Below, in pieces: positions 44,828-58,100 of a stretch of 64,000 nucleotides of DNA. The translations under genes and the position numbers were made by a program. The DNA is from Limanda limanda (lineage: Eukaryota > Chordata > Actinopteri > Pleuronectiformes > Pleuronectidae). Positions within the stretch are counted from its first letter, which is position 1, and each line of letters begins with the position of its first letter. The notes beneath the pieces were generated by a model that was not told the origin of the DNA, ran no database searches, and was given only the letters and a program-made list of their open reading frames with translations. The stretch lies in assembly GCF_963576545.1 (NCBI RefSeq), contig NC_083649.1, forward strand, positions 7,531,406 to 7,595,405. The letters run 5' to 3'.

Positions 44828-47800
44828 CTATTTCTTCTCTGCCCTTGTAACATCCGGTTTCTCCTCGTACTTGCAGCCCAGCCAGTATTTTGCGATGGAT
44901 CGTGGGTATGGCGGGTTGGCGGTGTCCACACGTTTCGTCTGCTGACTCACTCTGTAGTATTTATCTGCCATTAAAAAGAAAAAGGAAGGAAACACACAGA
45001 CAAAAAAGCTGTTAAAGGGAAAAACTTCTTTCATGCCTGTTCTGTGGAAATAATTTCTGATAAAGCGATTAAAATAACTCCATGTTTTCGTACCTCCCTT
45101 GAAAAAATACACATTCTGAACAGGAGTGCTCCGGTACGCCTCGGTGGGGCTCTCATCGACGTTGTCGCTGTAATCGTAATCAGACCAATCATCATAACTC
45201 CAGAAATCATCGAACAGCACATGGCGACTCTGCCGTCTTCGCTGTTTACGCCTCTTGCTGGGCTTCTTCTTCCGCCTCCTCACTGCTGGTCTGGGCGATA
45301 GCGTGGGCTTGGGGCTGAGGTAGACTCGTCCGACCATGGCAGCGTCTACAGGAGCCCTGATGCCCTGCCAGTCCTGGCTGATGAGACGAGGGCCAGTGTG
45401 GGGATCGCTGACTGAAGGTAGAAGAAACGAGATCAGAGTAATTTACCGTGAAGTGATGTTTTTCATGCATGAACATAAGAAATGAATAATGTGCACTAAC
45501 ACTGGTCTATTATAAGTTTGGTTTAAAACTATTTACATCGGTAACAGAATTTTTCTAAATCTTTTTTGAACCTCTAAAGGGGTTGAGGATTCAAAAAGAG
45601 TAATTTGACACATTTGTGTTTGCATTTATAAACTTTCCAAATATAATTTCTCTGGTATTACTTCAACAATTGCCGGCATGGCTCATGTGGTCATTAGTGA
45701 TCTGGTGGTTTAATGCATTTTTGCAGTGTTTGTGTTCTCTATGTATTTTAATTGTGGGGCTATTAATGCTGTTGTAAATTATTTTGGTTTATTGTCATTT
45801 ACTTGCTCCTACAAAGAAATAAACATTACATATAAAGAATGAAACAAAGATGAGTCTTACAGGAGTCTCCAAAGAGCTCCATGAAGAAATCCTCCCAGGA
45901 CTGATCGCAGAAGAGGTCCGTGTATCTCGTGAACAGCACAGACGGCGAGGACCTGCTCATGCGGACACACTCCTCGTGGGAAGGCTGGTGTTTGAAATCA
46001 TACTCGTAATAGTTTTGCCCTGGAAAGAGAAACACGCACATGAGATACGATCTACTGGGGACATGTTGAAATGTTACAGCATTATTTACCCCAACAACAT
46101 GTGAAGATGTATAATATAGCATAAAATGTGCCTCAAATATGTAATTTACTTGAGAGGTAGATACAGAAATAGTTACATTCCACCTCTTGAGGGGTTTAAA
46201 CCCCGAGGGTTAGGACCCCAAGAGGTCGCAAAATAAAGGATTGTAAAATACTAACTAACTATAAAAAGGTCACAAAGCCATAATTTGTTAAAAAAATATT
46301 AAGATGCTTAATTTCAATGGGTCATGAGCACAAGCATCATCTTAACAATACGTTATTTTGTTGGGGGTCCTCACAGTTGTCACTGGTGACAATGCCCTTG
46401 TAAAAAATGAAAAGTACCAGACATCTCTTCATGAGTACCTTTGAAAAAGTAAACTTTCTCTTTGCCACGATGGCTCGGGGCCGGGACAGCAAACGCAGCG
46501 TCAGTATCGTCTGGTATTCCGTCAAATCCGACCGAAATGAGCCGTGGATATTCCGGATCCAAGACGTTGCCGTCAAACCTCCAGTACTTGTCACCCTGAG
46601 ACAGAATAGATACAAAGCCCAAAAAAACGGAGGTTTGAGGCTACTGCAGAAAAGCTCAGAATACAATAAATACCTGAAATAATTACTGCACCCATTGTAT
46701 CTGCAGACCTAATGAAGAAGAACAATGCTAAAATAACCTCCACGAGGTCAAAATATTAACTTCAAACCTTTTCTAAACCATTACACAAATGAGTAATACT
46801 CCTTTTAGAAATTATTTGATTTCCCATGTTCTGAATAAATTACAATATTATGCATACAATTACACGTTCTTCACAGTTTCTACCTTAAAGATGTAGGATT
46901 TCCCCTGGCAGTTGATGCGTGTGAACGCGGCGTCGATAGGTCCTGCTATTCCCCACACGTCCTGGATGAGTCGGGGGTAACCAGGAAGAACAGACTTGTC
47001 GTCCAGCTCGAAAAAATATTCACCTACAGGAGAAGAAGCATGGATGGGAAATTGGGAATTAGTTATCATCATCACTATCATCTGACATCAGACGCCTGAC
47101 CGAAGAGAAGCAGTTCCAGCCGTCGCTTTAGAGTGTGATGTCTGGATTGTAATTCATCATTTCTACAGAGTTAATTTATAAATTTAAATATTTTTGCAAG
47201 CCTGTTACTTTTGGCGTGTTACACTTTTGCATAGAACTATATGTTCTTAAAATCTACCAATTTATTCCAAAGGTCTGGAGACTAAAAACTAAACTCCTTT
47301 TTAAAACACTGCTGGATAAACTCGGGGCCCATGATAATTATCTGAAACCTTTTTTTGTTTTTTTTGTGAAACCTCACATTTGGGGACTGTGGAGAAAGAG
47401 TTCTCCACAACCAAAAGGTGGGTTTACCTCTGAAAGCATAGATGGAGCCATTCTTCATCTGCAGAAAAGCATCAAACGGTCGCCCGCTGCAGGGCACTGC
47501 GTCAGGGTCTGCAGCTGGGGTGGGGTCTTGTGTGGTGATGGGTGGGAGAGTGACAACCGCTGCAGATGTTTGGAAAGTTGGTGCAACAGTCGTAGCCACG
47601 GGCGTCACAGTTTCTGTGGCGTCCTCTTCTGCATCGAAGGTGTCACCCCTAGCGGCTGAGGGTGGAGGAAAGTTTCATCAAATGAGAAATAAAACATTTG
47701 TCCATGTATTCATGGTAACATGCTGCAGCTCTACTGACTCTTTTTGGGGCACACGGAGTCAAAGTCTCCACAGCAGCTTCCATAGTAAACACACATGGAG

Positions 47801-48621
47801 TCGCACTGGCATTTCCTCTGTGGATCGAAGGAGCCGCACTGACCCACACAGGACTCTGTGGAGACATTGTAAGACAGTGATACTGTGAAGTAGTACTCAG
47901 ATACTAAAGGTAAGTAGAAGTACATAAAGTGTAGCGTTTTTTCTGACCTCAAACTAGATGCTACTTATTTATAATATAATATCTATATTTGATGTATTAA
48001 TCATATTTTTCTTTATTATAAAAAGTAATTTAGCCAGTAAAAACATTTAAAACAGATTTTAAAATGCTGTTGTTTTCCATCAGGGATTAATACACACAGT
48101 TCTTATATGCTCAGATATACTATATGGTAAACAATGGAGTATACATAATTTTGAAAGGTAATGCCTTTTTATAATAGTACAACACTTCACTGATTATAAT
48201 AATAACAATAGTTATTATAATAATTATAATTATAAATCTATTTAAGTCCAACCGATATGGATTATTTTGTGGCCAATGCTGATAGTAGTTAGTTCAAGAC
48301 TTCTGATAGAGATATAATCCTCCATACATATTAAAAAATGGCAATTATTCCTCGACATTAATAACAGACATAATATATACGTTTTTACATTTAATTCCTG
48401 TGTGATGTAGCCACATTAACAGGTTCAGAATGTGTTATTGTTTTATTATCGCATAACTATATCATATATACATTTTGATTAGTAGTACATTTCTTAAGCT
48501 GTGGTGACAGAACACAATCGCTAATTAAGAAAGTATTTATTTTTCTAAGAGACTTACTTTCTGCAGCCAAGGAGGCGTCCAGCAGGACGACGAGGCCCAG
48601 CAGAGTCACTGCTAGCTTCAT
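44828..48621 (-). CDS. vtn: Vitronectin
   Basis: Secreted plasma and matrix glycoprotein that binds integrins, PAI-1, complement and heparin. Eight coding exons on minus: 48621-48558, 47855-47739, 47655-47428, 47023-46884, 46595-46439, 46019-45861, 45411-45094, 44964-44828. The model gives 439 residues (human 478). Exon 1 encodes a signal peptide. Exon 2 encodes the somatomedin-B domain with its eight Cys (CVGQC ... CQCDSMCVYYGSCCGDFDSVC). Exon 3 opens with the integrin-binding RGD at about 63-65, then a Thr/Pro-rich linker. Hemopexin-like blades follow (DVWGIAGPIDAAFTRI, GFDGIPDDTDAAFAVP, DWQGIRAPVDAAMVGR, YPRSIAKYWLGC). Before the last blade are a basic run (RRRKKKPSKRRKQRRR), the heparin-binding site in human, and an Asp/Tyr-rich patch likely to be Tyr-sulfated. 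Convergent with sebox. vtna versus vtnb not decided. Confidence 0.96.
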
Positions 48622-50100
48622 GTCGTCTCACAGAAAACACTCCACCTTCAAACGCAGCAAAGTGAAGAAGTGGAAGAGAACAGTGCACTTTTCACTGTAG
48701 TGCAGCCAGATGAGTGTGAACTGAGTGTCCCATGTCGGGGAGCAGCTTTGTGTGCAGATGACGATCGATAGGTATTTTCAGGAGTTGATGACCCCGGGCT
48801 GTCAACACTTTGATAATCATTAAACTGGGATGGCTGATCTCTGTCCTGTTTGTCCCAGATACATCAACATGATCACTCCGAGGCACGGAATAAACCCACC
48901 GACTTTAGACGGTTAAACCCAATATCAGCTTCCTGGTTATTCAACAACAATGAGACCAATAATGGAGAATACATGTTGTGTAGTTTTCTGTTTAATCAAA
49001 TGTTTCTTAATTGGGAAGATGCTAGAAATGCTACATAACTAATTAACTTTGGACATGTGCTATTCTAATGATAGGGCGTCTGAGGGAGTGAGTGTCAGAG
49101 CTCAATCATTGTGTAACTGGGTCAGTAGTTTTTCTCTACTGATTCCTGGTAAAAACAAAACAAATAGACAACCCTAAAGCAAACACACAGATTCTTCCAA
49201 ATACAGCCCTGTTAACTACACTGACATATAAAGCGACACAATAAGAACATATAGGACAATTTGTAGGTCTGGCAGTGAGCCCTCTCCTCACCCTCCCATT
49301 TCCATGTGTGTAGGGAGACTGTACAGCGGCCTTCAGGTAGCTTCTGTCGGTCAACCCTTTGTTTGCTTTGTCTTTACTGGAACAGGACCAGTGACCTAAA
49401 TGATAATTTTGTGTTGTATTTCCAAGCGGGCCCTGAACGTCACAAATCCATGAAAAACAATGTAACATATCTTCTAGGATATTTTGAGGGGGACTTATCA
49501 TGGCGCACTTGGCACTGTTTGTGAGACCTGGGCCACAAGGGAGCCACAGCAGGTCATAGCATGTCAACCAAAAGGGCCAAAGGTGGCCAGAATTCATCTT
49601 GTGATATTTGGGCCGTATTTACCTCATGGGCAACTTAAGGTTCACATCGAGATTACAAGCCAGAAAGGGCCCACATCAGTTTTTCGGAATGTATTTGAGA
49701 TCTATTTGTCCGGGCCACAATAAGACCAGGAGTGCTGCGTCATTGCCTGAAGTGGCCCACATGTGTGAGCTATCAGGGCAGGACTGCTCCTATTATCCCT
49801 GCCACAAGGTGGAGCACTTGTCCATGAGGTGCTTATCTGGATGGCTGACAGTTACCAAGAAAAACGTTTCATAATTTTAAAATTGTCATAATAACAGACA
49901 TAAACAAATCGTACTCCAGTAATCGTTGACAATCTAACTATGATATAAATATAACAATTTCAAATATAATAATATAATCAGTCATTTATTTTTGTGGTCT
50001 GATTGTGAAATCACAAATTAAACACTCAAGAGACTCTAAATTAGTTTAATCACACACAAAGGAGCTACACAAAAAGGCTGTGTCTCTTTCAGGAGGTTCG
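48622..50100. other. vtn-slc13a2 spacer with dispersed repeats
   Basis: No gene supported. 49500-49860 holds 'gggccaca'-type repeat text shared with 19905-20240. The first few hundred bases after 48622 would contain the vtn promoter; no TATA box was recognised. Confidence 0.4.
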
Positions 50101-50229
50101 GGGGGGGGATTGAGGGACTTTTCTCATGATCCGTCCGTGGGCCACAAAATCTTTCAGTTGCCAAATGCTCCTGACCTCTGGTGAACCCTGACAGAGCTGA
50201 GCTCCTTCACACTATGAACCCGAGTGAAG

Positions 50230-50578
50230 GATCAGTGAGTTGAGGTATGTGGTGTCAGGGCCAGTGAGTATTGAACAGTCTGATGGCTGTTGGATAGAAG
50301 CTCTTCCTCAGTCTGGACGTCCTGCATCTCTGACTTCTGTACCTTCTGCCAGAGGTGTGAGCAGTATGTGTTGGGGGGAGGCTGGACTCCTTGACACTGG
50401 AGCAGGCTCTTCTGTGGACTGCTGGAGAGGGCTAGTGATGTCCTGACTCTCAGCAGTCTTATTGCAGAGGTGCACCCACACCACACGGTGATGGTCAAAA
50501 TGTCGTAGACAATTTCCAGATGTTGTTGTCCTTGTGAGAGGTGACGCAGTCATATGTGAACAATGTGTAGAGCATGGG
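50230..50578 (-). mobile_element. LINE fragment, 3' portion
   Basis: On minus, a frame continues reverse-transcriptase-like sequence with MLYTLFTYDCVTSH, then after internal decay ends with text resembling the last part of Rex1/L2/CR1-type ORF2 (ITVW.GC; later SFYP-like 'gaagagcttctatccaacag'). Separated from its upstream half by the LTR at 50579-51327. Frameshifted and non-functional. Confidence 0.75.
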
Positions 50579-51327
50579 TGTTACGGACAGTGATCTGTAT
50601 GTCCTGTATGTATACATGTGTTGTGTTCTGTCTTGTGTTGTTGTTTTGTCTCCACGTCCTGGTAGACTGGTGATGCCTGCAGGGACTGGAAGGGGGAGCT
50701 CTCGGGCAGGACACGCCAGTGAAGTGGCCACAGAAGAAGAAGCATCATGGCGGCTCATCTCACCTGGTTCTAATTTTCAAATCACCCCACCTGTTACAGA
50801 TCTCTCATCAACCCTTCCCCTTTAAATAGTCCTTTGTTTGTTTTGTTGGCGAGGAGGCTTTTGTGGTGAGCTGTGGCAGATCTCTAATTGTTTTGGCTTT
50901 GGTGTTTGCTGGTGTATTGAGTTAGTTTTACCAGTAGTATTTAAGTTGTAGCAGCCTACTTTTGTTTTGTCTTTGTTAACTTTGTTTGTTGTGCGCACAG
51001 GGACAACGAGGACAGATAAGATACTCCGGGGTCAACATATCACACACACGTAGATTTACTTCTTGTTAATACCTCAGGTTAGAGTGAGCACCACCTGCTG
51101 TACTTTTGGGTTCTAAGCACCTGTAAAGGGGGGGGCGGTTTCTTTGTGTTCTTTTTCTTTGGTGCCACTGATAGTCCTTGCTTATCCCTATGTTGCTTTG
51201 TTTAAATAAATATTGTCTTTGTCTAATATCGGGTCTTGTCTTCTGTGTGATTGCACCCTCACTTCTTCAAACCTGTTGTAGGCCTATCTATGTTATGTCC
51301 TGCTACGAGCCACCAGGGGGCGTAACA
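50579..51327 (+). mobile_element. Solo LTR inserted in a LINE
   Basis: A 749-bp element begins TGTTACG and ends CGTAACA (perfect 7-bp terminal inverted repeat, canonical TG...CA), flanked by the 5-bp duplication ATGGG (50574-50578 and 51328-51332). Inside are a TTTAAATA box near 50820 and AATAAA at 51205-51210, in the order of a plus-strand LTR. No internal retroviral or Gypsy coding sequence is present, so it is a solo LTR left by LTR-LTR recombination; TGTTACG is a start seen in Gypsy-type fish LTRs. Confidence 0.88.
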
Positions 51328-52030
51328 ATGGGGCTGAGACCACATCCTTGTGGGGTACCCGTGTTCATCACAAGGCTGTTTGATGTTATATTTCCAATTG
51401 TGCCATGAGGAAATCTGACAGCCAGTCACAGGGTGCAGGGTTGGGTGAAAGGTTCGGCAGTTTGTGAGTGAGCTTGTAGGGGACGACTGTATTAAAAGCG
51501 GAGCTGTGATCTCTGAAGAGCATCTTGATGTTTTGCAGGTGGGACGGGCTGAAGATGATGGTGTCCGAGGTGCCTCTACTGGGCGGTGGACGTACTGCAA
51601 GGGTCCAGAGTCTCAGGGATACTGCTTTGAATGAACTCCTCTCTGAAGGCCAGAACCCCTCTCTCAAAACCCTTCATGATGATCGGAGTGAGTGCAACTG
51701 GCTTGTTGTCATTCAGCCAAGTCACTGGGAGGATGGTGGTGGTTTTGAAACAGGGGGGGTGTGGCCTGTGAGAGCGACAGGTTGAAGATGGAGGTGAGTA
51801 CCTCAGCCGGTGCTGTAGCACATGCCCTGAGGCCCCACCCAGGGATGTTATCTAAGGAGTGTGATCTCCTGTGTCGAGTTAATGTTTGATATCCCGAAAG
51901 AGATAAAAAGAATAAATTGCGGCTCATGTCAACGTCATCACTCTGCGGAGCACATCTCTGCTTTTCTTCACCGTCAGCTCCCCTGACCTGGGTGGTAATC
52001 GGAGGTTCTCCCTGCTCCTGAGTCTTGTCT
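51328..52030 (-). mobile_element. LINE fragment, reverse-transcriptase portion
   Basis: On minus, frames in succession resemble CR1/L2/Rex ORF2: DNIPGWGLRACATAPAEVLT, FNLSLSQATPP, KPVALTPIIMKGFERG, LFRDHSSAFNTVVPYKL, then GTPQGCGLSP just before the LTR. Several frameshifts; an old, dead copy. Its 5' remnant comes within about 110 bp of the slc13a2 ATG. Confidence 0.8.
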
Positions 52031-52138
52031 TCTCTCTACTCAGCAGGTGTCTGCTCTGAGCAACCAGGACAAATCTGGACCAGGAAAACATCTGGATCGT
52101 TAACCTCTTGGTTACTGCTTGGTTTTTCCAGCAGAGAC

Positions 52139-55100
52139 ATGGGTGTCTGGCTGATGTGGCTGTGGTACCATCGGAACTACTTCATCGTCTCCATCACTCC
52201 GCTGATACTACTTCCCCTGCCGCTCATCAGCCCTACGTCGGTAAGTGTTTGTGTGATCATACATGTTTAGCAACATTGATAGAGGCTTAAATGGCAAATT
52301 CTTATCAGTGTCAGTCCAACGCAACAGGAAAGGAGAAGGGGTTGCAGCCACTGTGACCTTTGGCTTTGACCAAAGAAAACTGATCAGTTAGTCTGTGAGC
52401 CAAAGTGAAAAGTGATCAAAATTAGAAGACAAAACTGGAGAGATCACATTCAAGAGGCCAAAACATGTTTTGTGAGTGACTTTTCACCTTTTACTAACAA
52501 AATCGAATTTAGTCAATTTTGTCAAAGTGAACATTTGTTACAAATTTCAAAGAAATTCCTTGAAGGTGTTCCTGTGATATTGTGCTCAGAGGAGTGGGGC
52601 ACACGTACAGGCAACCTGCAGACATAACACCTCAACTATTGTGCACACTGGAGGAGTAACATATATCTTTCTTACATTTACTGCTTTGTGCAAGGAGTTC
52701 TGTGTCATAAAGACTCACGTGCCTTTCTTTTTCTATTCTTACACTTTCACAAGAATTGACCGTGTCTGAGGTCGAAGGACCTGAATGACCTTGTCTCAAC
52801 CTATTTCTTAAGGAGTCATGTACATGAACTTCATCCAGGTCGAGACTATATTAAACCATTTACTCCATCCACGTGTAACAGTCCTCATTGAAGCTTTTAA
52901 ATCCAGATTTTAAACTTTTTTATTCACAAATGCCTTTAACTAAATTATGGAAAACTTAATTTAATATTTGCATTTTATTTCTTTTAACCTTTTTAATCTC
53001 AACGCCTAATTTATTTTTTCTTTTAATCGTTTTTTGTTGCTTGAAAATGGTTTTAATCTGTGCTGTCATGATTTCTTTTATTTTGTTTTGTCTTTGTGTT
53101 TTGTTTTATATCCATGTACAGAACCCTGAATCTGTATAAAAATGTGCATTATAACTAAAACAGCCTTGACTTATGTCACCACAACTAAATTCAGTAGATC
53201 TGGATCGATATCAAATTGCAAGAATAATGATCAGTCTCCTAAACACCAAACGTCAGTTTTTTTCATCGAGGCCAATAAATTATTCTCTGGATAACTTCAA
53301 TGGAAGTTTAAATAAAAATCCTGGACCCTGAATGGCTTCTTCCTTGGGTCATGTCCCACCTCACCACCAACGTATCTGTAAATCGGTTGATCTATTGAGT
53401 TGATTGCAGTCTCACGTGAGCGGCAGTGGAAATTTTTGTGTCGGGTGGTTTAAACGGGTCAAGGAAAAGCAATTTTAATGAGAACTCTTAACTGGAGTCT
53501 GTGGAGACAAGAGTATGACGAACTGATTGTTTTATGATCAAGTGTTAATCCCTCTGCGTGTGTAAAGTCTTAGTATTGCCTTTTAAAGCGTTCCAGGTAG
53601 GTCAGAGGATGTGACCGTTGGAAGACGTGAAGAAACGTGCCTGTCTGTGTTTACGTGTTTCTACTTCTGCAGTTTTCAGCCACTTCTGACCCCAGGGTGT
53701 GTCTTTGTTTACAGCAAGCACGATGTGGTTATGCCATCATCCTCATGGCTCTGTTCTGGTGCACAGAGTGCATGCCTCTGGCTGTGACCGCCCTGCTGCC
53801 AGTCGTCCTCTTTCCTATGATGGGCATCATGACGGCCGCAGAGGTACAGCTCTCATATACAGAGTTTCTTTTCTTCGAAAAAAACACAAACATTTCCAAG
53901 GCTTTGCTTTCTTTGTTTCTTTTGTTGTTGTCATCCTGTCATGATTGAACACAACTATGTCTCGACATGCAATCATAGGAAGGAAAACTAATTTCTCCTA
54001 ATATCATCTGCTCAAATATATTTAAAACAAACTCTCAAAACCAACAAATTAGCAAAACAACATAAAGCAAACATAAAACAAACAAATCTAAATATATAGT
54101 CAGGGTCTAAGTTTGCAGTCACTCACCTCAGCAACACCTGAGGATATGTGAGATAATTAAAGTTCGGCACAAGCTTACTTTATTATTATTATTTTTATTA
54201 TTACAATAACTAGGCTCTAACTAGGCTCTGTGCACTCAATTTGACCTTCCAGTTAGCTATTTCCAGGATGTATTCTAGTTTTACAGACGGGGTCAAATCT
54301 GCCGATGCCAGCTTTTGACTTTTATTGCTCGTAAAACAATCTGGATGTTACATTAGCTCTGCGTGTTCACAGGTTACTTCAGGAGCTAGCTGTTGGTTTG
54401 TTGCACCCGTTTGGACTTTAGATCCTTCCGCTGATGATTGTGTCTGTGTGTGATGTGTTTCAGGTCAGTATTGAATACCTGAAAGACTCTAACATGCTGT
54501 TCATTGGCGGCCTGCTGGTGGCCATTGCGGTGGAGCAGTCGAACCTCCATAAGCGCATCGCCCTGCGAGTTCTGCTGGTGGTTGGCGCTCGTCCGGCCCT
54601 GTAAGAAACGATACTGCTCATCTGTGCACGCTACAACACACAGAAAAACTAAACTTCGACTATGGGGTCATCACTGCCTATAAAGAACTTCATAGTGGAT
54701 ATCATAGACTGTATATAAAGATGGTTGATGCCACAACTCACAAAAGTGAAGCCAAATCATTTGGATCTCCCCCTAGTGGTTGTTTCCAGTATTGGTCATA
54801 AACCTGGCTTCCTTTATATTAGCAGATGAGCCAAAATAATAGAATCTAAACTTTCTCAAACATGTTTTTTTTTGTATTTTAGGTAGTTCTTGCAACATTG
54901 ATGTTTATTCTAGGGTTCATGTTTCTTATAAGTTTGGTTTTAGTTATTTGATGCTATGGAAATGGCATGGAAAATCATGATTGACATGTGAGTCGCAATT
55001 CGTCGAGCGAGTGTATCGCCAGCACCTCGATACTGCGGCTCCATCCCCAGATCATAGCTCCAAATGAGGTGAAAAGTGCTCAGCAGAACGTGGAGATGTG

Positions 55101-58100
55101 TCATCCCTCTTTATATACAGTTTATGATTTGGATATGTTCACATTTTCAGATAATTTTCTCCTCACAGTTATTGAGTCACAACGCTTGCTAAAAATGATT
55201 ATCTGATTACACGAATCCTTCATTTGGCCCGTATCATCTTTGGGATGAAAGCCTTGTCTGAATTTACACTTCTGAGAGATTTCTCCACAACAACCAAACG
55301 TAACAAAAAATGGTAGATCTGAGGGAAAATACAAAACTGAAGCATAAAACTACTTTAATTCTTCCTTCTTCCTCAAAATAGATAATATTACCAAGCAACA
55401 AAACGAATTCCATGAAGTTGACGGCATGAAACCTTCCTCTCACAATGTATTGCATAATATCTAATATGTTAAATATGAAAATGGCGCTCCATCATTTCAT
55501 AGTCATTTCCCCATCACTGCCATGTATCACAGGTTGATGATGGGCTTCATGATCGTCTCGTCCTTCCTCTCCATGTGGATCAGCAACACGGCCACCACGG
55601 CCATGATGCTGCCCATCGCCGAAGCCATTCTGCAGCAGCTGAAAGCCATTGAGATCCAGGCGGATGAGCGAGATTTTCCTGTTGCGGCTGACGACAACCA
55701 CGGGTTTGAGATGGAGCCCAGACCCACCAAGCTGGAAATAAGCAACGACAATCAGCCAGACACCAACACTCAGCAGGAGGACACAGTGTGTAAGTAAAAA
55801 CACGATGGCCATTTTCTAGAGAGTAAATGCTTCCACTGATTTGAACCCTCTGGACGTGTCGGGCTACAGGTAAACCTGAGGTCAGTCCAGAGTCGTGTCG
55901 GGAGTCCAGGAAGCAAGCGATGGAGGACAGGTACCTACTCTTGACCAAGGGGATGAGTCTGTGCGTGTGTTACTCTTCCAGCATCGGAGGCACGGCCACG
56001 CTCACCGGCTCGACCACCAACATCATCCTCAAGGGCCAAGTCGACAAGTAAGACCTTGATATGAACATCACTCAACAGGCACAGGAGAATACTGTGTTTG
56101 CTGGTTTCCTCCTCATCTCTCCATCTTTCTTGTCTGTTGTTGTGAAGGATGTTTCCTGAAAATGGTGACGTGATCAACTTCGCCAGCTGGTTCGCCTTCT
56201 CTTTCCCCAACATGGTTCTCATGCTTGTGATTTCCTGGATCTGGCTTCAGTTCATGTTCCTGGGCTTCAAGTAAGGCCACTTCACACTCGTACAGTCGGC
56301 CGCAGATGATTCTGTGACCACTGGTAACTCTGAGCAAATCAAACAAACGTCCCACATGTTCATAAGCAAGCGTAAGAAGGCAGATTTGTTTTCAGTCTTT
56401 ATGCTAAGCTAAGCTAACCGGCTGTAGAGTTTCACCGGGTCACCAGCGTTGGAAAAAGTACTTGAATAATAGACCTAAGTAATAGCACAAATAAGTAAAA
56501 TAAAAAGTGTACTCAAGTAAAAGTACATTCACTTTTCTACTTGATTAAAAGGCAGTACTTGCTTTTAGGTATGATAAATATTCAAGACAATTTACTGCAC
56601 CATTAAGGCATCTTTGCTCTTGTTGAAGGAGGCGGGGTCTGATATTACCTGCCGATTCTGATTGGATAGGTGGACCAGGTTTCACTCTCGTTATTGATTA
56701 CTTTAATGAATGTAACAAGTCTTATTATAAAATAGTTGTGGAGTGGAAGGTACAGGTTGTTGCTGGTATATGCAATGAATTAAAAGTGAAATGTACCCAA
56801 AAATAAATCTACTTGAGTAAAATACAGATACGTTAATAATGATATTAATGAAGTAAATGCACTTTGATTACAGCCGTTCACTGCAGGTCACTGAGGAGTA
56901 TTTAATAAAGTTTGTCACAATTATGTGAATTAATGGTTCAGCTTAACTTCCTCAGTCTTCAGATGATTTGCTGATCAATCTTTGTCATCGTTGCCCTCTG
57001 TACTTTCCTCTGCAGCCTGAAGGAGTCATTTGGCTGTGGCGTGAAGAGCGGCAGAGATCAGGAGGCGCGTGAGGTGATGAGGGAGGAGTACCTCAAGCTG
57101 GGCCGCATAAGGTTTGATGAGGTGGCGGTGCTCGTCATCTTCACCACGCTGGTGCTCCTGTGGTTCACCAGGGAGCCGGGCTTCATTGACGGCTGGGCCA
57201 CGGTGCTCTTCAACCAGGAAAAGGCGTGAGTCTCTCGCATTGGTGATGTTGTTATATTTTTTCCTGAAAGAGCACATCCGGCCGCTTCAGTCTTCACAAA
57301 ACTCAAAAGGTTTAGTTTGTCAAGTCTGGGCTACTGCAAAAAACAAGGCTGCCTCCGTAGAGAGGACCCTCCCCTGATGTAAATATAAACTATTTAAATA
57401 TAAAGGCTCCATTCTACGGTAAAGAAAACAGGAATTTGTAAAATTTTGATGAAACACATCAGTGAAACATCACTGGGATTATTTTATATTCATTTTCTGC
57501 CAACAGATACCTTTCACCTAAATCTTACACACTGGACCTTTAAAAACCAATACATCCTCTAAGGCAAATGTCATGTTGTTGGTCCATAACTTTTCAAACT
57601 CATAGGACATCATTAAGACATCTTTGGAAGGATTTAGTTTAAGGTTTAAAAGATCAGGGTTTGGGTACTTTTTTAAAGTTTGGGTAAGAAATACATCTTT
57701 ATTAAGGATAGAGCACCTTCATCAACATGGTTTCAATAAGAGCCGCTTCGACCTATCGTCTGCTCTGAACACTTTGTTGCTCTTTAATATAGAGTTACAA
57801 ACTATATCTTAAATGTTTGTGGTTGTGGAATTAAAATTCTCCCTAATTTTCCCCATTATTGTTTAATACAATATATTGGATGAGGTTATTTTGTGTTTCT
57901 CAGGTTTGTGTCTGACGGAACCATCGCCATCTTAATGTCGATGCTTTTCTTCGTCATCCCCGCCCAGCTGCCGAGGTTCGGAGGCTACGGTTACGACGAA
58001 GCAGGTGAAAAGTTTATTTTGACCCCACTGAAAAAACCGTATTGCACTGTGACTTTTTAATTAGAGCCTCACGGATTATTAGGACAGTATGAGACATATC

